Assembly: GCA_013339765.2 (NCBI GenBank)
Contig: CM023448.1
Coordinates: 114,646,008-114,710,007, forward strand
DNA: 64,000 nt
Direction: 5' to 3'
Source: Haemaphysalis longicornis
Lineage: Eukaryota > Arthropoda > Arachnida > Ixodida > Ixodidae
Of this stretch, positions 44,617 to 56,371 are shown piece after piece; position 1 is the stretch's first letter, and every line of letters begins with the position of its first letter. The position numbers were made by a program, and so were the translations under genes. The notes below the pieces were generated by a model, which saw nothing but the letters and a program-made list of their open reading frames with translations, was not told where the DNA came from and did not search any database.

Positions 44617-46379
44617 AAAAAATCGCCCCAATCCACCCCGTGAATGTGGTTGGAAAGCAAAGCTGTAAACGCCACCTATAACGATTACCCATGTGACGTC
44701 ACTTAAATTCACTCACATCGCTCTACAAATAGTAAAACCAGAGAGAAGTGAAATGCACTTACCCACGCCATTTATTACTTCAAAGAGATATTCTTGGTAA
44801 GGTTAAATCAATGCATGATGCATGCAGGGACGTACCCAGAGGGGGGCCGGGGGGGCCCGGGCCCCCCACGAAATTTTTGGGCCATACCCCATTTTCCGCG
44901 CCACCTCTCATCGTCCCTCGCACACATTCTAAACCGACGCCATACAAATCCTGGGCTTGATAGCTATTTGAGGCGTTTTTTTTTTTTTTGGAATGAGCCA
45001 AATTTTCCTAAGGGGAATTTGAGGGGGAAAAACGAAAGTTTGGAACCGGACCTAAATGCAGTGCTGTCAAAACTATTAAATGACATGTTTCACATGTCAG
45101 CTAGGGGAAATCTATAGCGACAAGTAATTAAGAATTATGCGGAGAATTTGAGCAATATTAAGATAAGTTCAGATTTGGCTCGTACTCATTTCAAACAGAC
45201 AAGTTGGTGCGGCATTCTTATGAAAACTTTATTGGAATCGACTTTCAAGAACGGTACGATACAGTTTTAACCAAAAAAGGCAATAAAATGCAACAGAGCT
45301 TAAAAAACAGCTTTTTTCGAATGGCTCCGTAGGGTACTTTTTTGGACACGCCTGAAAACACTCATGAAGCTCTTCATTGCCTTGCCATAAATTTCCAAAA
45401 CGCTTTACAAGAAGCCTGCTCAAATCATCTTCCATGGCTTGCCATGGCTTGTAAGAGGCAGCTAATTTGTTAGGTACGTAAATGGGAAATATGGGAGTAA
45501 TAACAATAACAATAACCAGATTTACTCCGTAAGGACGAGGGAGACGAGGTAAAATGATAGTATCACACCTCCCAGTTTCATTTCGTTCACTTCCGCTCCC
45601 GTTCACGTTATCGTAGTCGTGTGTCGGCAGATCATTTGCCGATCTCCTCATTGCTGTCTGAACTCATGATAAGCCAGCTCTCAAAAGCAAAAAAAAAAAA
45701 ATGACGCAAAAACGGATAAAACAGTCCGAAACGTCACACCAACGCGAAATCCCAATGGGCAAATGAATTTGGCTCATTTTGATCCATGCCACAGCAGGGT
45801 CTGGCTCATTTTCCACACGAAGTAAGATCTGCGTACACGTTTGCAGGGAATTGTCTCAACTATTTATTTGCCACATTTTTTTGGGGGAAAGTTGCCGGGA
45901 TTTTCTTGGCAGTGCAGTTTTATATGACTTAGTTTTGGTTTGTGGATTAGGTTCATTTCGAAAAAAAAAGATGAATCTTTTGGTGGCCAACGTGGGATAA
46001 AAAAAAAAAACAAAAACAGGCGAAGTATGTTTGCTCCGTTTACACGGCAGCCTGCCTTCGTGCTCTGCTGCCGGCCTGCCACTTGCCATTCGCTGCACCC
46101 CCTTTACCCTGTTCGTCTGCAATTGGTGCTTCGGTTCTCTCAAACAGCAGTAACTTATCGCTTGTTTCGCCAGGGTGGCGGTTTCAGCGGCTCGGGTCGC
46201 ATATGTTTTGGTGGGGAAGAAAATGTTTGTCTTTGAACATTCAACAAATCCCTCCTCCTAGCGCCCCGCGGTGTCGGCCGATATTATCGCCCATGCCTGG
46301 TGTTTGTGGCTCAACGAATTCCTTCCCTGAGCCGAACTCACAGCGCGTTTTTCACTAGTTTTCGTGGAAATGCTGCTTT

Positions 46380-47400
46380 TGTGTTTGTCGGTAAGAAGGG
46401 TAAGAAGTCTTCTTGCCGCAGAGAAACCCGCTGTAGGGTTTCTCTACGCAATGCCTTCCAACGTCCGGCTCGCGCACGTGTGCAGCGTCTGCCGAACAAG
46501 CCAAGGCGACACAAGGGCTTGGAACCGGATGGCGACGAGCGGAGTGGCGCGAGGGGATGCTTGACCCCACCGTCCGGCGCCTCTAACATTACGCCCGCTT
46601 AGGGAAAGCTACCGTGGGAGTACAAAAGCCTTGTTCTACAATCGGCGCGTCCGTCTGGACAAGAAGGATCGCTCAAAAAGGAAGCGCAACAACGTTACCA
46701 AGCCCGGCGACGGCAGGGTGACAAAGTGAAGGCGCGCATCGCAGTTGTACGGCGGCAAGAGACACCGGCGGCATTCCTTTGGACAACTAAAGGCAGTGAC
46801 AGCGGCACTGTTGATTGACAGCCATTGTGGTTAATGGCTGCTATGCACAACGGCGGTGTAGTGATGCCAGCGCCGGTGGACCCCGTCGGGGCGATGACCC
46901 TCCTCCCTTCTCGCCGCTTTGCCGTGTCCCCCAAACCGTCGGCGGAGTGGCAGCCCTTTGGGACGGCCTTGCCGGCGACCTTCTACGCGGCTTTTGGGAA
47001 GACTCCTTTCCCCCCGACTTTCTGGGGCGGCGGACAGGGGGGAGCGGGGGTCAAAATCCTAATTGGTACGTGTGTTGCTGTGTGGAGGCTGCTTCGCTTG
47101 CGACTGCATGCACAATTTTGCTGAGTTTGTCCGGAGCTGCGGCCAAGAGCAGGGCGCATGAAGACTTGCTCTCGTGGCAGTTTTTGGGCGCCAGAGCCCC
47201 ACGAATTTCTCGCCAACCGCGCGGCGGTTCGGCACCCGTTTTGGCCCCCGGGCCCCATCAGGGATCATGCCGCGATACCCTTTTTGTGCGCTGCAGCACC
47301 TTTTAATTGTAATCCAGTTTTATTACCATGTGTTATCTTATGTTCATGCTTCGTCGTCTCCTGTAAATAAGTGTAAATAGACTTTTTCTTCATCATCTAC
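46380..47400. other. GC-rich block inside the hAT-like element
   Basis: Overlapping frames up to 163 aa occur on both strands, with no domain recognised. The segment near 47365-47400 (GTAAATAAGTGTAAATAGAC, then TTTTTCTTCATC) resembles an LTR-element R/U5 region. A nested retroelement piece is possible but unproven. Confidence 0.25.
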
Positions 47401-48359
47401 TTGCCTCATCATCGGGTCCTTCACCATCCTCAACGACGACACCACCCTCCTCAACAACGAACCAAACCTTACTGGTGGGTTTGCAGACCTCGAGCTGCAT
47501 TCCTATGAACAGACCTCGAGAACACCGGGCTTGAGCGGGGAAGGGCACGGAGTCAAGGTGGCCAATGGTCAACATGAGAGAGACGGGTGTGCAGCGGGAT
47601 GATCGGTGAAAATGAACCCGGGCCGGACATCTCGACGGACCCCAACCAGACTTTTGGCCGAGAGAAATTTCGGCTTGAAAATTGGACTGCGAACTGTGTC
47701 TTTGTATTAGAGAGGTTATGAAACCCCGGGTACATATGATAGCTTAGTCTCGCGATGTCGGAATATCGTCAAGGTGTCGGCAGAGAGCAACGAGTTTACT
47801 TCACCAACGGGCCGAACGAGAGGACAGAGGAGAAGCTCATTCCCGCCTTGCAGGACAAGCCACGCTGCGACGTCGAGGAAGCGACAAGGAGCATCCCAGG
47901 TTCTTTACAAAACTGCCAGAGGTAAGCGCTGACGCGCTGGCGCTTGCCACCGTTTTTTATCTACATTTCCTGCAGTCCAGTGCGTCCCGATACTGCAATT
48001 TCCGAGGCCCGAATCATTGGTGCTTTGAATGGCAGACCATTAAACGTCGAACTCGGAGGCTGTTTAGGGTAATAACACACGGAATTAGGCGTATGACATC
48101 TCCGATTTACCTAGCATTTTGTTTCCTTCCTTCATAACTAGTAGCCACAGGTTTTGTTTGGAGAAAAATATGGAAGCGCAAGAGGGTTGCCACGGAGATC
48201 TGAACTCTCGAGGGGCCTATGCACCCTTTCCCTTTCTGCCGACTTCGATTGCGTATAACGTGTGGGATGCTCCGGAATGTATAGTTACTGTGCAGTACGC
48301 GTATTTATTCCCGTAAATATTGTAATTATTGCCGTTCTTTTTTTTAATTTTGCAAACTT

Positions 48360-48436
48360 CGCGTAGGGATCTTTAACGTGCGCAGAAATCTCGAACATAC
48401 GAGTGTTTTTACTTTTCGCCTCCATCACAAGGGCGG
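48360..48436 (-). mobile_element. SINE body fragment inside the hAT-like element
   Basis: The plus strand reads GATCTTTAACGTGCGCAGAA, then TTTTACTTTTCGCCTCCATC: the inverse of the SINE body. Head and tail are missing. Confidence 0.7.
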
Positions 48437-48673
48437 ATACAGTTAATTTCATTTCTCTATGCAGGTTTACACGCATTTATGGTAAACGCTGCCCGTTTAT
48501 CGTGTTTGTACTACTAACGGCGGGTACCCTCGCCCTCTCCCCTAATTTGCATAGAAAAGTTACCTTAGGTTGGCCCCCCCCGAAAAAAAATCCTGGGTAC
48601 GTGCCTGGATGCATGAATGGTGTTTGGTTGAGTTGTATTGGTGTAGCACAAGAGTGGAAACTTTTTTATAAAA

Positions 48674-50100
48674 TTAAAGTAAGCTCCAACCCGGTGTTAG
48701 ACGATCTGACTTCGTCTCTGCGCCGCGGACGGAGGCGACGAGATTTGCGGCAGAGAAGGAGGAGGAGGACGAAGAAATACTTCTGTTCAGATTTCTGAAT
48801 GGCTCAGAGTGCAGCTCTGGGAAGTGATTTCTTCTTCTGTGAGGCACATATGCAGTCCGAGCGGCCTGTGTTCTGTCCACCCGCTGAAGCTGGGTAGGTA
48901 GAGAGTGCCTGGACAGCAGCATCTCCCATTGCTCTTGTTGGGTAGTTGACGGAAAGAGAGGAGGGTGCTCAGGGCTAAAGTAGCACACCCCGATTACAGG
49001 GTGGAGTGTTCCTACTTCTGAGCAAAATCTACATTCGGCGTCGTAGCGATTCGGATACATTAAGTGAAGACGCGTAGGCTGTGGGAAGAAGCGCAGGCTT
49101 GTTGGGTGGGCGTATTTGTTGCCCTCCATTGAAGCGTGAGGGGTTGTCCAGATGAGCTGAATGGAACCGTTTGGGGAGTGCTTTTGAGCAAGCGCAGTGC
49201 AGGTCGGTACACCCAACCCGACAGGTAATTCCAGTAGGCTTGCTGGGAATCGGTGACTACCCTCCGAACCCCTGGTTGAGTGAGAGCCGAGGTGATGGCT
49301 GCCTCTTCTGCTGCCGTCAATTCTTGGGTTCTATGCGAGGTACACGCAAGGAGGTTGGTTCTGGAGGTAGCCACGAGGATGGCGTATTGCTGCCCTCGAT
49401 ATTTGGAGACGTCTGTGTAGATAACTGCATGATCCCCACCGAGGGTGGCGTTTAGCGCTTGAGCCCGGGATTTTTGGCGACCCTCGTCATGTGAGGGGTT
49501 CATATTTCTAAGCAAAGGGAGCATCTTTAGTTTTAGTCGCCAAGAGTCTGGGAGTACGTCAAGCGGAGTGACATTCTGGGCTGCCCAGCCAATCTAGCGA
49601 AGCATGCGGTTACCCACCGAAGTTCTGAGTCGGACCTTATGGTTAGAAAGATGGCCTTCTATCAGCTCTTCCACCGTGTTGCGGAGCCCCGTGCTAAGCA
49701 GCCTCTGTGTGGACGCACTCATGAGAAGACCAATGACCTGCTCGACCGCCTTTCTAATCATTATATAAAGCATCTCTATGTCTTCCTTGTCGAGAAGAAG
49801 ACACGGGGTTGACGTAAGTGACTCTCGAGAGGACAAAAGCTTCAAATAATTGAAAGGTACCGGATTCCTTTAGGCCTCGTTTCTTGGTGGCAACTCGCCT
49901 AATCATGTATAGGATTTGATTAATGCTGTTTTTGAGGCGCTGCAAGGAGACGTCACTCTTGGTGTTAGCCTCGAGATGTAGGCCCAGGATCTTGATGCTG
50001 GGGCTTAGAGTGATGGCCTGGCCATCAAGGAGTATTTGAATGTATTCTTTGGTTTGGCGTGAGGGCGGACGACAAGGAGCTGTTATTTTTTACGTGAACA
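48674..50100 (-). pseudogene. Non-LTR retrotransposon, RT end to C-terminus (copy B)
   Basis: A longer, dead version of the LINE in copy A. On minus, 50024-49750 encodes the end of the reverse transcriptase (SPSIKILGLHLEANTK; LKNSINQILYMIRRVA; FEAFVLSRVTYVNP), and 49845-49594 the thumb-like stretch (MIRKAVEQVIGLLMSAST; LRNTVEELIEGHLSN). RNase H follows at 49524-49200 (VIYTDVSK, LTAAEEAAI, VVTDSQQA), here with its third Asp intact. After a frameshift, IQLIWTTPHAS and the knuckle CRFC...C lie in 49216-48674. The order RT, RNase H, knuckle fits I/R1-type LINEs. Confidence 0.85.
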
Positions 50101-50315
50101 TTGGAGGCCACAGGCTTTAGTACATTGGCGTACTAGAAGTGAGATGCCATGCATTGGTGTGAGCTTCCTTTAATTTTTGTAACTCTTAGCACATGAGCAA
50201 GGTGCGGGGTGTGAGTGGTCGCGTGACGCTTTCACGTGGCATTCAGCGAGAACGAAGGGGGTAAACCCGTAGATGTGCTTGGTGAGTACACCACCTGTCT
50301 TCCCCGTCTTCGCGT

Positions 50316-50396
50316 GGGCTCGTAGCTAAATCGGTAGGACTACGGGCTCTCGCTTTGTTAGTCTGTTAGTTCCAGGTTCGATTCCCGGCGGTGCCA
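50316..50396 (+). pseudogene. tRNA-like sequence inside composite copy B
   Basis: The 81-nt counterpart of 12740-12820, with the same length. D-loop changes give GCTAAATCGGTAGGAC; the T arm is CCAGGTTCGATTCCCGG. Not a functional tRNA by folding. Confidence 0.7.
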
Positions 50397-50491
50397 GTAA
50401 ATTCTTTTATTTGTTCGCTGGAGTTTTCTGGTGACACCAACGGTCGCGAAAGAACCCTTGGGGGGTAGAGGTAAAAAGCTTTGCTTTAAAA

Positions 50492-52469
50492 TGCGCCGCA
50501 TCACTGTAAAAGCTAGATGTAGTTTCCAGGAATACCAGGCTACTTTTGCGAGCCGGTACACTGTGCATGCTGCCAGCAAGGGTTGGCGATATGATACGCC
50601 CTCTGCTATTTGGATCAAAACTAAAAAGACGCCGAGGACACCTTTGAACTTCTTATAACATGCGGATGCGAAAACATTAAGGTCAATCGAGTGCTCTTGT
50701 ATTGACGAGGCAACGAACGAACACGCTAGTATTATGGGAGCTGCAACAGGGAAAAGAAGCGGCCGGAGCGCCGGCAGTGATTGCGGCGGTGAGCCGCGCA
50801 AAGCGCCGTAGATCGCTGGCGACTTCTGCGCCACTGGGCGAGGCCAGTGACCACCCGCGTTCCCACAGCCACTGCATCGTCAGCAGTTCAGCTAGCCCCT
50901 TGGCAATGATGACGTCGTTGCTGATAATATCGAGCCAGGTGGAGAATCACAGCCATTGCACTGGTAGGGCCGGCACGTACTCGCCCTCGCAGCCCATGAC
51001 AATTTATGTGCCGTTACCGTCTTACAGGCAACGCCGACACCGGCTTTTAACCGCAGAGCTGTTCAAGCTTCAGCTTGCTCCGCTGGCGTTCGCAAAAAAA
51101 TGCCAATAGAAAAAAACTCCTCCGGCCACGCACCCTGGCGCGACTTTCGCCCAGAAGCGTAAGCGGAGCCAAGCCTCGCTCGCCTATAGCTACGGCGTCA
51201 TCGCGCCCGGCATCGACCAGCTCGACCTTCGAGAACACTCTACCTAGCGTTCGTGACGTGATCTCTCGTGTGCTCTCCTTTTCGCCAGTTCACGTGCATT
51301 TGCGCTTGAAGTGGGGAGCACAGAAAAGTAGCGGTACAGACGCCGAGTTCGCCAAACCGTTTGCCTCCTGTTCTAGCGCGTGCTAACGGGGTCCCCTCTC
51401 GGACAGATGTGAAAGACTGCGGACGAAACGATCCGGCCCTGCCAGTCATGGAGAACTTTCAGCGGCAAGTTCGGAAATACATGTGAGCTGCAACAGCCGG
51501 GTCTACGATGAAGAGAGAAGGCCCGCCAGCTCTGCTGTTTCTCCAGCCTTGCATCCATAACGCAAGCTGCGCCAATTTTTTTTAACCAAAAAGGGTTAGC
51601 CGTGCTTACTCGCAGGGCTTGCTCTCGGCACTGCATACAGCAGTGCCAAACACCATTGTCCAGGTAGCTATCGCTCCGCGTGTAAGCCGTTATCTGTACG
51701 GTTATATAACTGCACCCCTCAATGGTGCTTACGCTGTGCATTTGCAACATTCCGCTTTTACATTGGAAACACGCCAGTTTTTAGCGCGCTAACGGCTGCA
51801 CTCTTCGACGAGAACGCCTCGTCTCCATGAGAATATGTTGCTTGCTAGAAGGTCACATGACCACTTGCACCACCCACGCTTGGCCAGACAAAGGACGGAA
51901 TATGAAACATCCATCACACTATTTAGACATACACTTCTCTATCGTGTTTTCACAAGCCCGCACTGAATAGCGGGACCCATCAATCACACCCACATAGCAA
52001 CACGTGTCCATCGTACGCGAAGTCTGAAAGGCCGAATTGATGGCTTCAGTTGGCCTGTGTTCACGCCTTTCGAACTAAAAAAAAGGAGGGGGGAAGGGTG
52101 TGGGGGGGAGCATATTTGCATACACATGAAGGAATGTTCACACAATGTGAACGTGCCAGTAAGCGTCAAATTTATTGCCTTTTTTTCGTGGTGAAATGAA
52201 GGGGAAAGTTGAGAGTGACCGTCAACGCGTTCTGTTTTTTTTTTCCGCAACCCCCTGTACTTGCCGATAGTGTGGAAACTCGTGTTCCTTTACGTGAGCA
52301 CCCCTTCTATTTTTTTTCCATCCTAATTCACTTCGCTCGCCCGTGATACTATGAATACAAGTGTTTGATATAAAGTAAAATGTTATTACTAAAGAAAAAT
52401 ATCGTTGGCTGGTGTCTGGCACCGGTCTCGCGAGATATCTCTATCGGCACGGACCCGTTGTTGGGGATC
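50492..52469. other. No gene; contains one shared terminus
   Basis: GC-rich around 50750-51450, with frames on both strands but no recognised domain. CCAGCTCTGCTGTTTCTCCA (from 51526) matches the end word of the inverted-repeat element at 63760-64000. Confidence 0.4.
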
Positions 52470-52656
52470 GGGGGATAACCCGTTGTTCCGCTGAGCCATA
52501 GGATGCGGGTTCGATCCCTGCCGGGGCGGCCGTTTTTCTTATGAAGGAGAACAGCGAAAACGCCCGTCACACGTAGTCAAAATAATAAGTAGTCGTTCAC
52601 TACGGCGCTTCTCATTGCACTGACGTAGCTTGAGGGCACTAAAGCCAAATACCAAC
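52470..52656 (+). mobile_element. tRNA-derived SINE, degraded
   Basis: The head has A-box-like CGCTGAGCCATAGG and a good B box GGGTTCGATCCC (52507). The joint GGGGCGGCCGTTTTTCTTAT and AACAGCGAAAACGCCCGT follow. The 3' body is short and the simple-repeat tail is absent. Confidence 0.75.
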
Positions 52657-53169
52657 TTTTATGTTTTTTTTACTTTATCCGTACGGTAACAATAAAAAGG
52701 TTCCGGTCATTAACTTATATGAGAACTTGCCATTTTCTACTCGTACGAGTAGACTTGGACATTCCGCGTTACGAGATCGCCCTTTGGGCATGGAGTAAGT
52801 TAAGGCAAAATCAAATATTTTATTAGTGACACAAACTTGGAAAATGAATGTTTGGCCGCAATGCCTACGCACCTTCCTGCCGCAGTCAACATGAAGCCAT
52901 TCAGGGCCGCAAAACTACAGCCAAAACTCGATTTAACGAAGCTGAGGGGAGTCGCGAATTATTTCGTTAAATCTAGAACTTCGGTAAATCGCGTTACGCA
53001 TTTCTTCGTCAGTTAATTCGGTACATTCGATCTTATAGTGCAGCGGCATCCAACAAGCTTATGCGGCGTCGTATTTGCGAAGCGTAAATGCTCCGAAAAT
53101 AAATTGCGGCCCATGCGTAGGAAGAGACCACGAAAATTGTTACGTGAACAAGAACAGCCCCCCAGGGGA

Positions 53170-53300
53170 CTACAGATTTATTTCCTGCCAAATAAGTCGG
53201 CGATCTTTGTTTGCGTGCACTTTGTGAGCAATGGCCGCATTTATTTCTCGCAAGTTTGTAGCGCGTGCAGTGCGTCCTCCGTATCCTCGTGCGTTCCGGC
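53170..53300 (-). pseudogene. Tigger-like transposase, final exon part
   Basis: The minus frame opens at the insertion point with a THEDTEDALHALQ stretch and ends at a TAG (53170-53172). Taking one copy of the 8-bp duplication into account, the frame is continuous with the segment at 56001-56371. That independently supports the hAT insertion. Known Tigger-type proteins end in acidic, loosely conserved tails like this. Confidence 0.65.
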
Positions 53301-53966
53301 CAGGGGCGTAGGGAGGTGGGGGTTTATGGGGCTTCAGACCCCCCCCCCCCCTCCCCCTGCCCTAAATTTTGTCGCGCTGTCATGCACGGCGACCAAGGCA
53401 ACCACCTGCGCTAGTTTCGCGGGCGAAACCGCAGGCCTGACTTCTTCAGTACCTCCATGCAGCCAGGGGCGTAGCCTTAAACTAGTGCACTAGCAACTTC
53501 GGGCTTTGTCTCCCCCTCCCCTCTCTACATGGTGCGAATTTACCTGCGAATTCATTGCTGCGGCGCTGTACGCGTGGCCAAACGATCTATTGCCGCAGCG
53601 ACAAAAATGTCGTTTTGCCGCAGGAGCGGCGACGCAGCAGCGAATTCGCAGCTAAATGCGTACCATGTAGAATGGGCTTTCTGAGTAAATGTGCACTTTG
53701 TTGCCCGTGAAACTTCCGTTGCCCTGTTCGAAGTATAATCTTCTCGCTTTTTGCATCGCAACTGTGCACTTTCTGCGTATTGTTTGCGTGACTTATTTAG
53801 ATGCAATTATCCGCAGTACGTGACGGTTTACAAGCTGCTCCTGAATCATTCACCCCCACGTTCTTTGTTTCGTGCTTCTCACAATTATAATGTCCGCTAC
53901 GCGCTTTGTTAGTTTTAGATGAATTAGTTCTTAACTTCCATGTTTTTTGCTTCCATGTTTGTTAAA

Positions 53967-55644
53967 GGAGCCATGAAGAGAAAAAAAAAGTTTGTTTTAT
54001 TCGAAAGATTAGGTGTTTCATAGTACCCCAAGCGCTTTCCCGGAAGCAAATGATGCTTTATTCATTGAGAAATAAGGCAATTTAAGCCAAAAGTTTAAAT
54101 CTCCCGCTAAAATTGAACATTCCGTGACGTGTACAATGACGTCATAGAGCCGGTTCATGAAACAGATACTTAGTATGTCGACTCCATATAGCACCCACAC
54201 GCGGGAGTCGATCGAGACGGCGGCCATTTTAAAAATACTAGTAAAACCTAGTGCACCCGCAGCCCTAGTCATGGAATCGCCTGATCCGGAGAACAAAACT
54301 CTCGACGAGGAGCTCGGGCTTGCATTTAACAACCTCACACCACTAAAACGCTCAATGCTTCTAAGTGCACGAGCGGCAAGAGTTGTGGGATACGCGGTGG
54401 ACGGGAAAGCGACCATTCCGCGATAGCCACAACAGACGAACGCCCAGCCGTCGGCACCGCTGCCTCGTCAGCCCCGTCGCGACGGACGAATATAGACTGG
54501 TGCGTATGTGCCGTATTTTGATTACGGTTAATAATAGTTCAATTTCAGTAGCAGTATCACTTATGCCAGTTGGCCGGTGTCGTGTATGGAAAGCCGTTCG
54601 CGCGAGCTCTCTGCTTCGACCAGAAAGATACGAGCGTCAATAAGCGGTGTTTACGGCATTTTTTTCCCCCAAGGTCAGAGCGATTTGACGAAGTCGGCGA
54701 CGAGCGCCAGCATGTCCCAGGAGTGAGCTAACGTAAGGGTCCCTGCCGTAATCACTTCCTCGGAAATGAAGCGAGCACACTCGTACTTCCTTTAGCTCTC
54801 TTTCTCCTCCGTTTGCAAAGTTCACAAAACGTAGCCACTTGCTTCGCCTAGGTTCGTCGTTGGGCAGCACATGAAAGGAGATCTCCTCACCGGCGGGGAT
54901 GTCGCACTCCCTCGACGATTTGCCCGTACTACATGGGCATTTCAAAACGCAGCAACGAAATTTCATTGTAAAGTACTCGAACAAACTGAAGTTTTCAGTG
55001 GTTGTAAACTGGAAACGAGCTCGTAACGACAGCAGCAAGCCAACACCATTCGAAACTTACACGACGACTGGCACTATCTCGTCGCTTCTTGCTGTTCCTT
55101 ACTCCCCTCGTTTCTATTTTTACCTTTGCTGGTTGGCGATATGACGGCCAACCTCCTGTGAAGGGATTACGATACGAAGCAAAGTCGCGGCTGTGCGTGC
55201 TGGAACGGTTCGTTGGCCCCGAAGAGCCTCGAACCCGAAAATTCGTCTGCGCGACGGCGAGATGTCGAGCTCGGCCGGCGCTAGTTTCGTACGCATTGGC
55301 GCACACGCTTGCGTGTTCGTTCGGACCTTCAACCGTTTACTCCACCGTTCTTTGTCATAAAAAGAATGTGCAGTATGTTTCACGGGCATTTAGCTCGCTA
55401 TGCAAACTGTAAGCCCTGCCTAACATGCGTTTGCTTTTGCCGGCCTCCGCCAATCGCAGAGCATTCCCAAGTGACATCACGGGTTCTGTTGCGGAAAATG
55501 AGCTGGTGGGTCGCATGGTCATTTCCTTTTTTCCTAATTATGTAGCTTATTTGAGCGAAGTTTGCGTTATAAGTGGTGTCGTTATGGTTCTAACGAGGCA
55601 ATCTTTCGAATGAACCAAACTTGTGTTTTCTCTTCATGGCTCCT
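53967..55644 (-). mobile_element. Kolobok-like DNA transposon with THAP exon
   Basis: Inverted ends of about 47 bp, starting AGGAGCCATGAAGAGAAAA on both sides, are flanked by TTAA (53963-53966, 55645-55648). A TTAA target plus an internal THAP domain is the combination described for the Kolobok superfamily. piggyBac shares the TTAA target but not the THAP domain. At 1678 bp it is short for an autonomous copy. Apart from the THAP exon, one plus frame (54157-54426, with ENKTLDEELGLAFNNL) looks protein-like but is unassigned. The good preservation of the ends suggests it is the youngest layer of the nest. Confidence 0.75.
54637..54966 (-). CDS. THAP-domain protein exon (transposase N-terminus)
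   Basis: The predicted 109-aa frame from ATG 54966 starts MKFRCCVLKC and carries the C2CH zinc ligands of a THAP DNA-binding domain: Cys5/6 and Cys10, then Cys64 and His67 (VCSLHF). The invariant Trp44 (SKWLRF) and the FHVLP block at 31-35 are present. The AVPTF-type end motif is not visible; the tail is Arg-rich (GARRRLRQIA). I chose the internal ATG over the frame start (55038) because THAP domains normally begin at the protein N-terminus. The frame stops at 54637; an intron donor (GTAAAC, just before the stop) is possible. Lying inside TTAA-flanked inverted repeats, it most likely binds the element ends. A domesticated host THAP gene is less likely. Confidence 0.75.
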   Translation of the reverse strand: MKFRCCVLKCPCSTGKSSRECDIPAGEEISFHVLPNDEPRRSKWLRFVNFANGGERELKEVRVCSLHFRGSDYGRDPYVSSLLGHAGARRRLRQIALTLGEKNAVNTAY

Positions 55645-56000
55645 TTAAGCATATATGTTTAAATTTGTTCTAAATTTCGTCAAGCGCTATTTCTTCTGAT
55701 GACACAAAGCAGAAAAATGCAAGCAGCAATAGCAATTCTGCCACAGTTCTCGGAACATGCGAATAAAATCTTTATGAAAGATTTTATTTTCCTTGTTCTT
55801 GACAATTAATGGTTATGTATTTTCAGTTATTAGTGATAAATTTCTGTTAATAGTTATGTATATCATCGGTTAATTGTTATGTATTTAGAATACGTATTTT
55901 TAATCGCTTACAAAATCATGTGGAGGAGGTCGAGATGCTGTCTCAGCACCCCCCCCCCCCCACCCCAGCAAACTTTCTGGATACGCCCCCTGGTTCTGAC

Positions 56001-56371
56001 AAACATCCACAGCTGATCAAGGACATCCTTCACTTGACCAGGTGTCGGCACGGGAACTTCGATATCTTTAACGTCTTCGTCAGCGTTTTCCTGCACGTCT
56101 TTCACCACTTCCTCCACGCTTCCTACAAGCCCCAAGATATCTCCATCATGCGAAACTTTCGTATGGTGACTGCGTTTGCGTCAGTGCTCACGTAGTCGAA
56201 GAAGCTTATCCCGACGGACACTTCATCCACTGGACGCAGGTGCTCCGAAGCATCTTCACGCTGGTGCACGAGACTCACGCAGTCTGGGGCAGCTTCGACA
56301 GTTTCAGGAACTTGCGTATAGAAACAGACCTGAAGCAGTTCACAAAAATCGGCTGCGCCTCTGCTCTCCAA
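56001..56371 (-). pseudogene. Tigger-like transposase C-terminal fragment
   Basis: Minus frames carry SFFDYVSTDANAV, then, after a frameshift near 56170, HDGDILGLVGSVEEVVKD and an acidic stretch (ENADEDVKDIEVPVP) ending at the hAT insertion. A D-x-D-I-x motif followed by Glu/Asp-rich and Pro-rich segments is typical of Tigger/pogo transposase tails. The catalytic core is absent. Confidence 0.65.

Larger units (their letters stand above)
44825..48607. mobile_element. hAT-like DNA transposon, 3783 bp
   Basis: The left end is CAGGGACGTACCCAG; the right end read inward is CAGGCACGTACCCAG (one mismatch in 15). Both are followed by G/C-rich tracts. An 8-bp direct duplication GATGCATG flanks it exactly (44817-44824 and 48608-48615). 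The 8-bp duplication and CAGG ends are the signature of the hAT superfamily. Copy A has a single GATGTATG at the matching place (11250-11257), confirming the empty site. No frame inside shows a hAT transposase or BED finger. The interior is a GC-rich block (46380-47400) and a SINE piece, so I call it non-autonomous or gutted. Confidence 0.9.
44617..50491. mobile_element. Composite repeat, copy B (split by a hAT-like element)
   Basis: The homologue of 11046-12916. The left part is 44617-44824 and the right part 48608-50491, interrupted by a 3.78-kb insertion. It retains about 440 bp of LINE reverse-transcriptase sequence (about 49583-50024) that copy A has lost, so copy B is closer to the ancestral form. 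The right boundary at GCTTTGCTTTAAAA (50491) matches that of copy A exactly. Confidence 0.8.
53301..55992. mobile_element. hAT-like element, itself interrupted
   Basis: The left end CAGGGGCGTAGGG and the right end (inward CAGGGGGCGTATCC) are hAT-type ends with adjacent G/C tracts (C13 at 53339 and at 55949). Flanking 8-mers GTTCCGGC (53293-53300) and GTTCTGAC (55993-56000) match at 6 of 8 and look like an aged target duplication. Without the inner Kolobok-like element it is about 1.0 kb and non-coding. A second CAGGGGCGTAG word at 53464 is unexplained. Confidence 0.7.

Noticed and set aside
46815..47306. 163-aa frame inside the hAT-like element as transposase
   Set aside because: No BED finger, DDE residues or dimerisation block; the Gly/Pro/Arg content follows GC composition.
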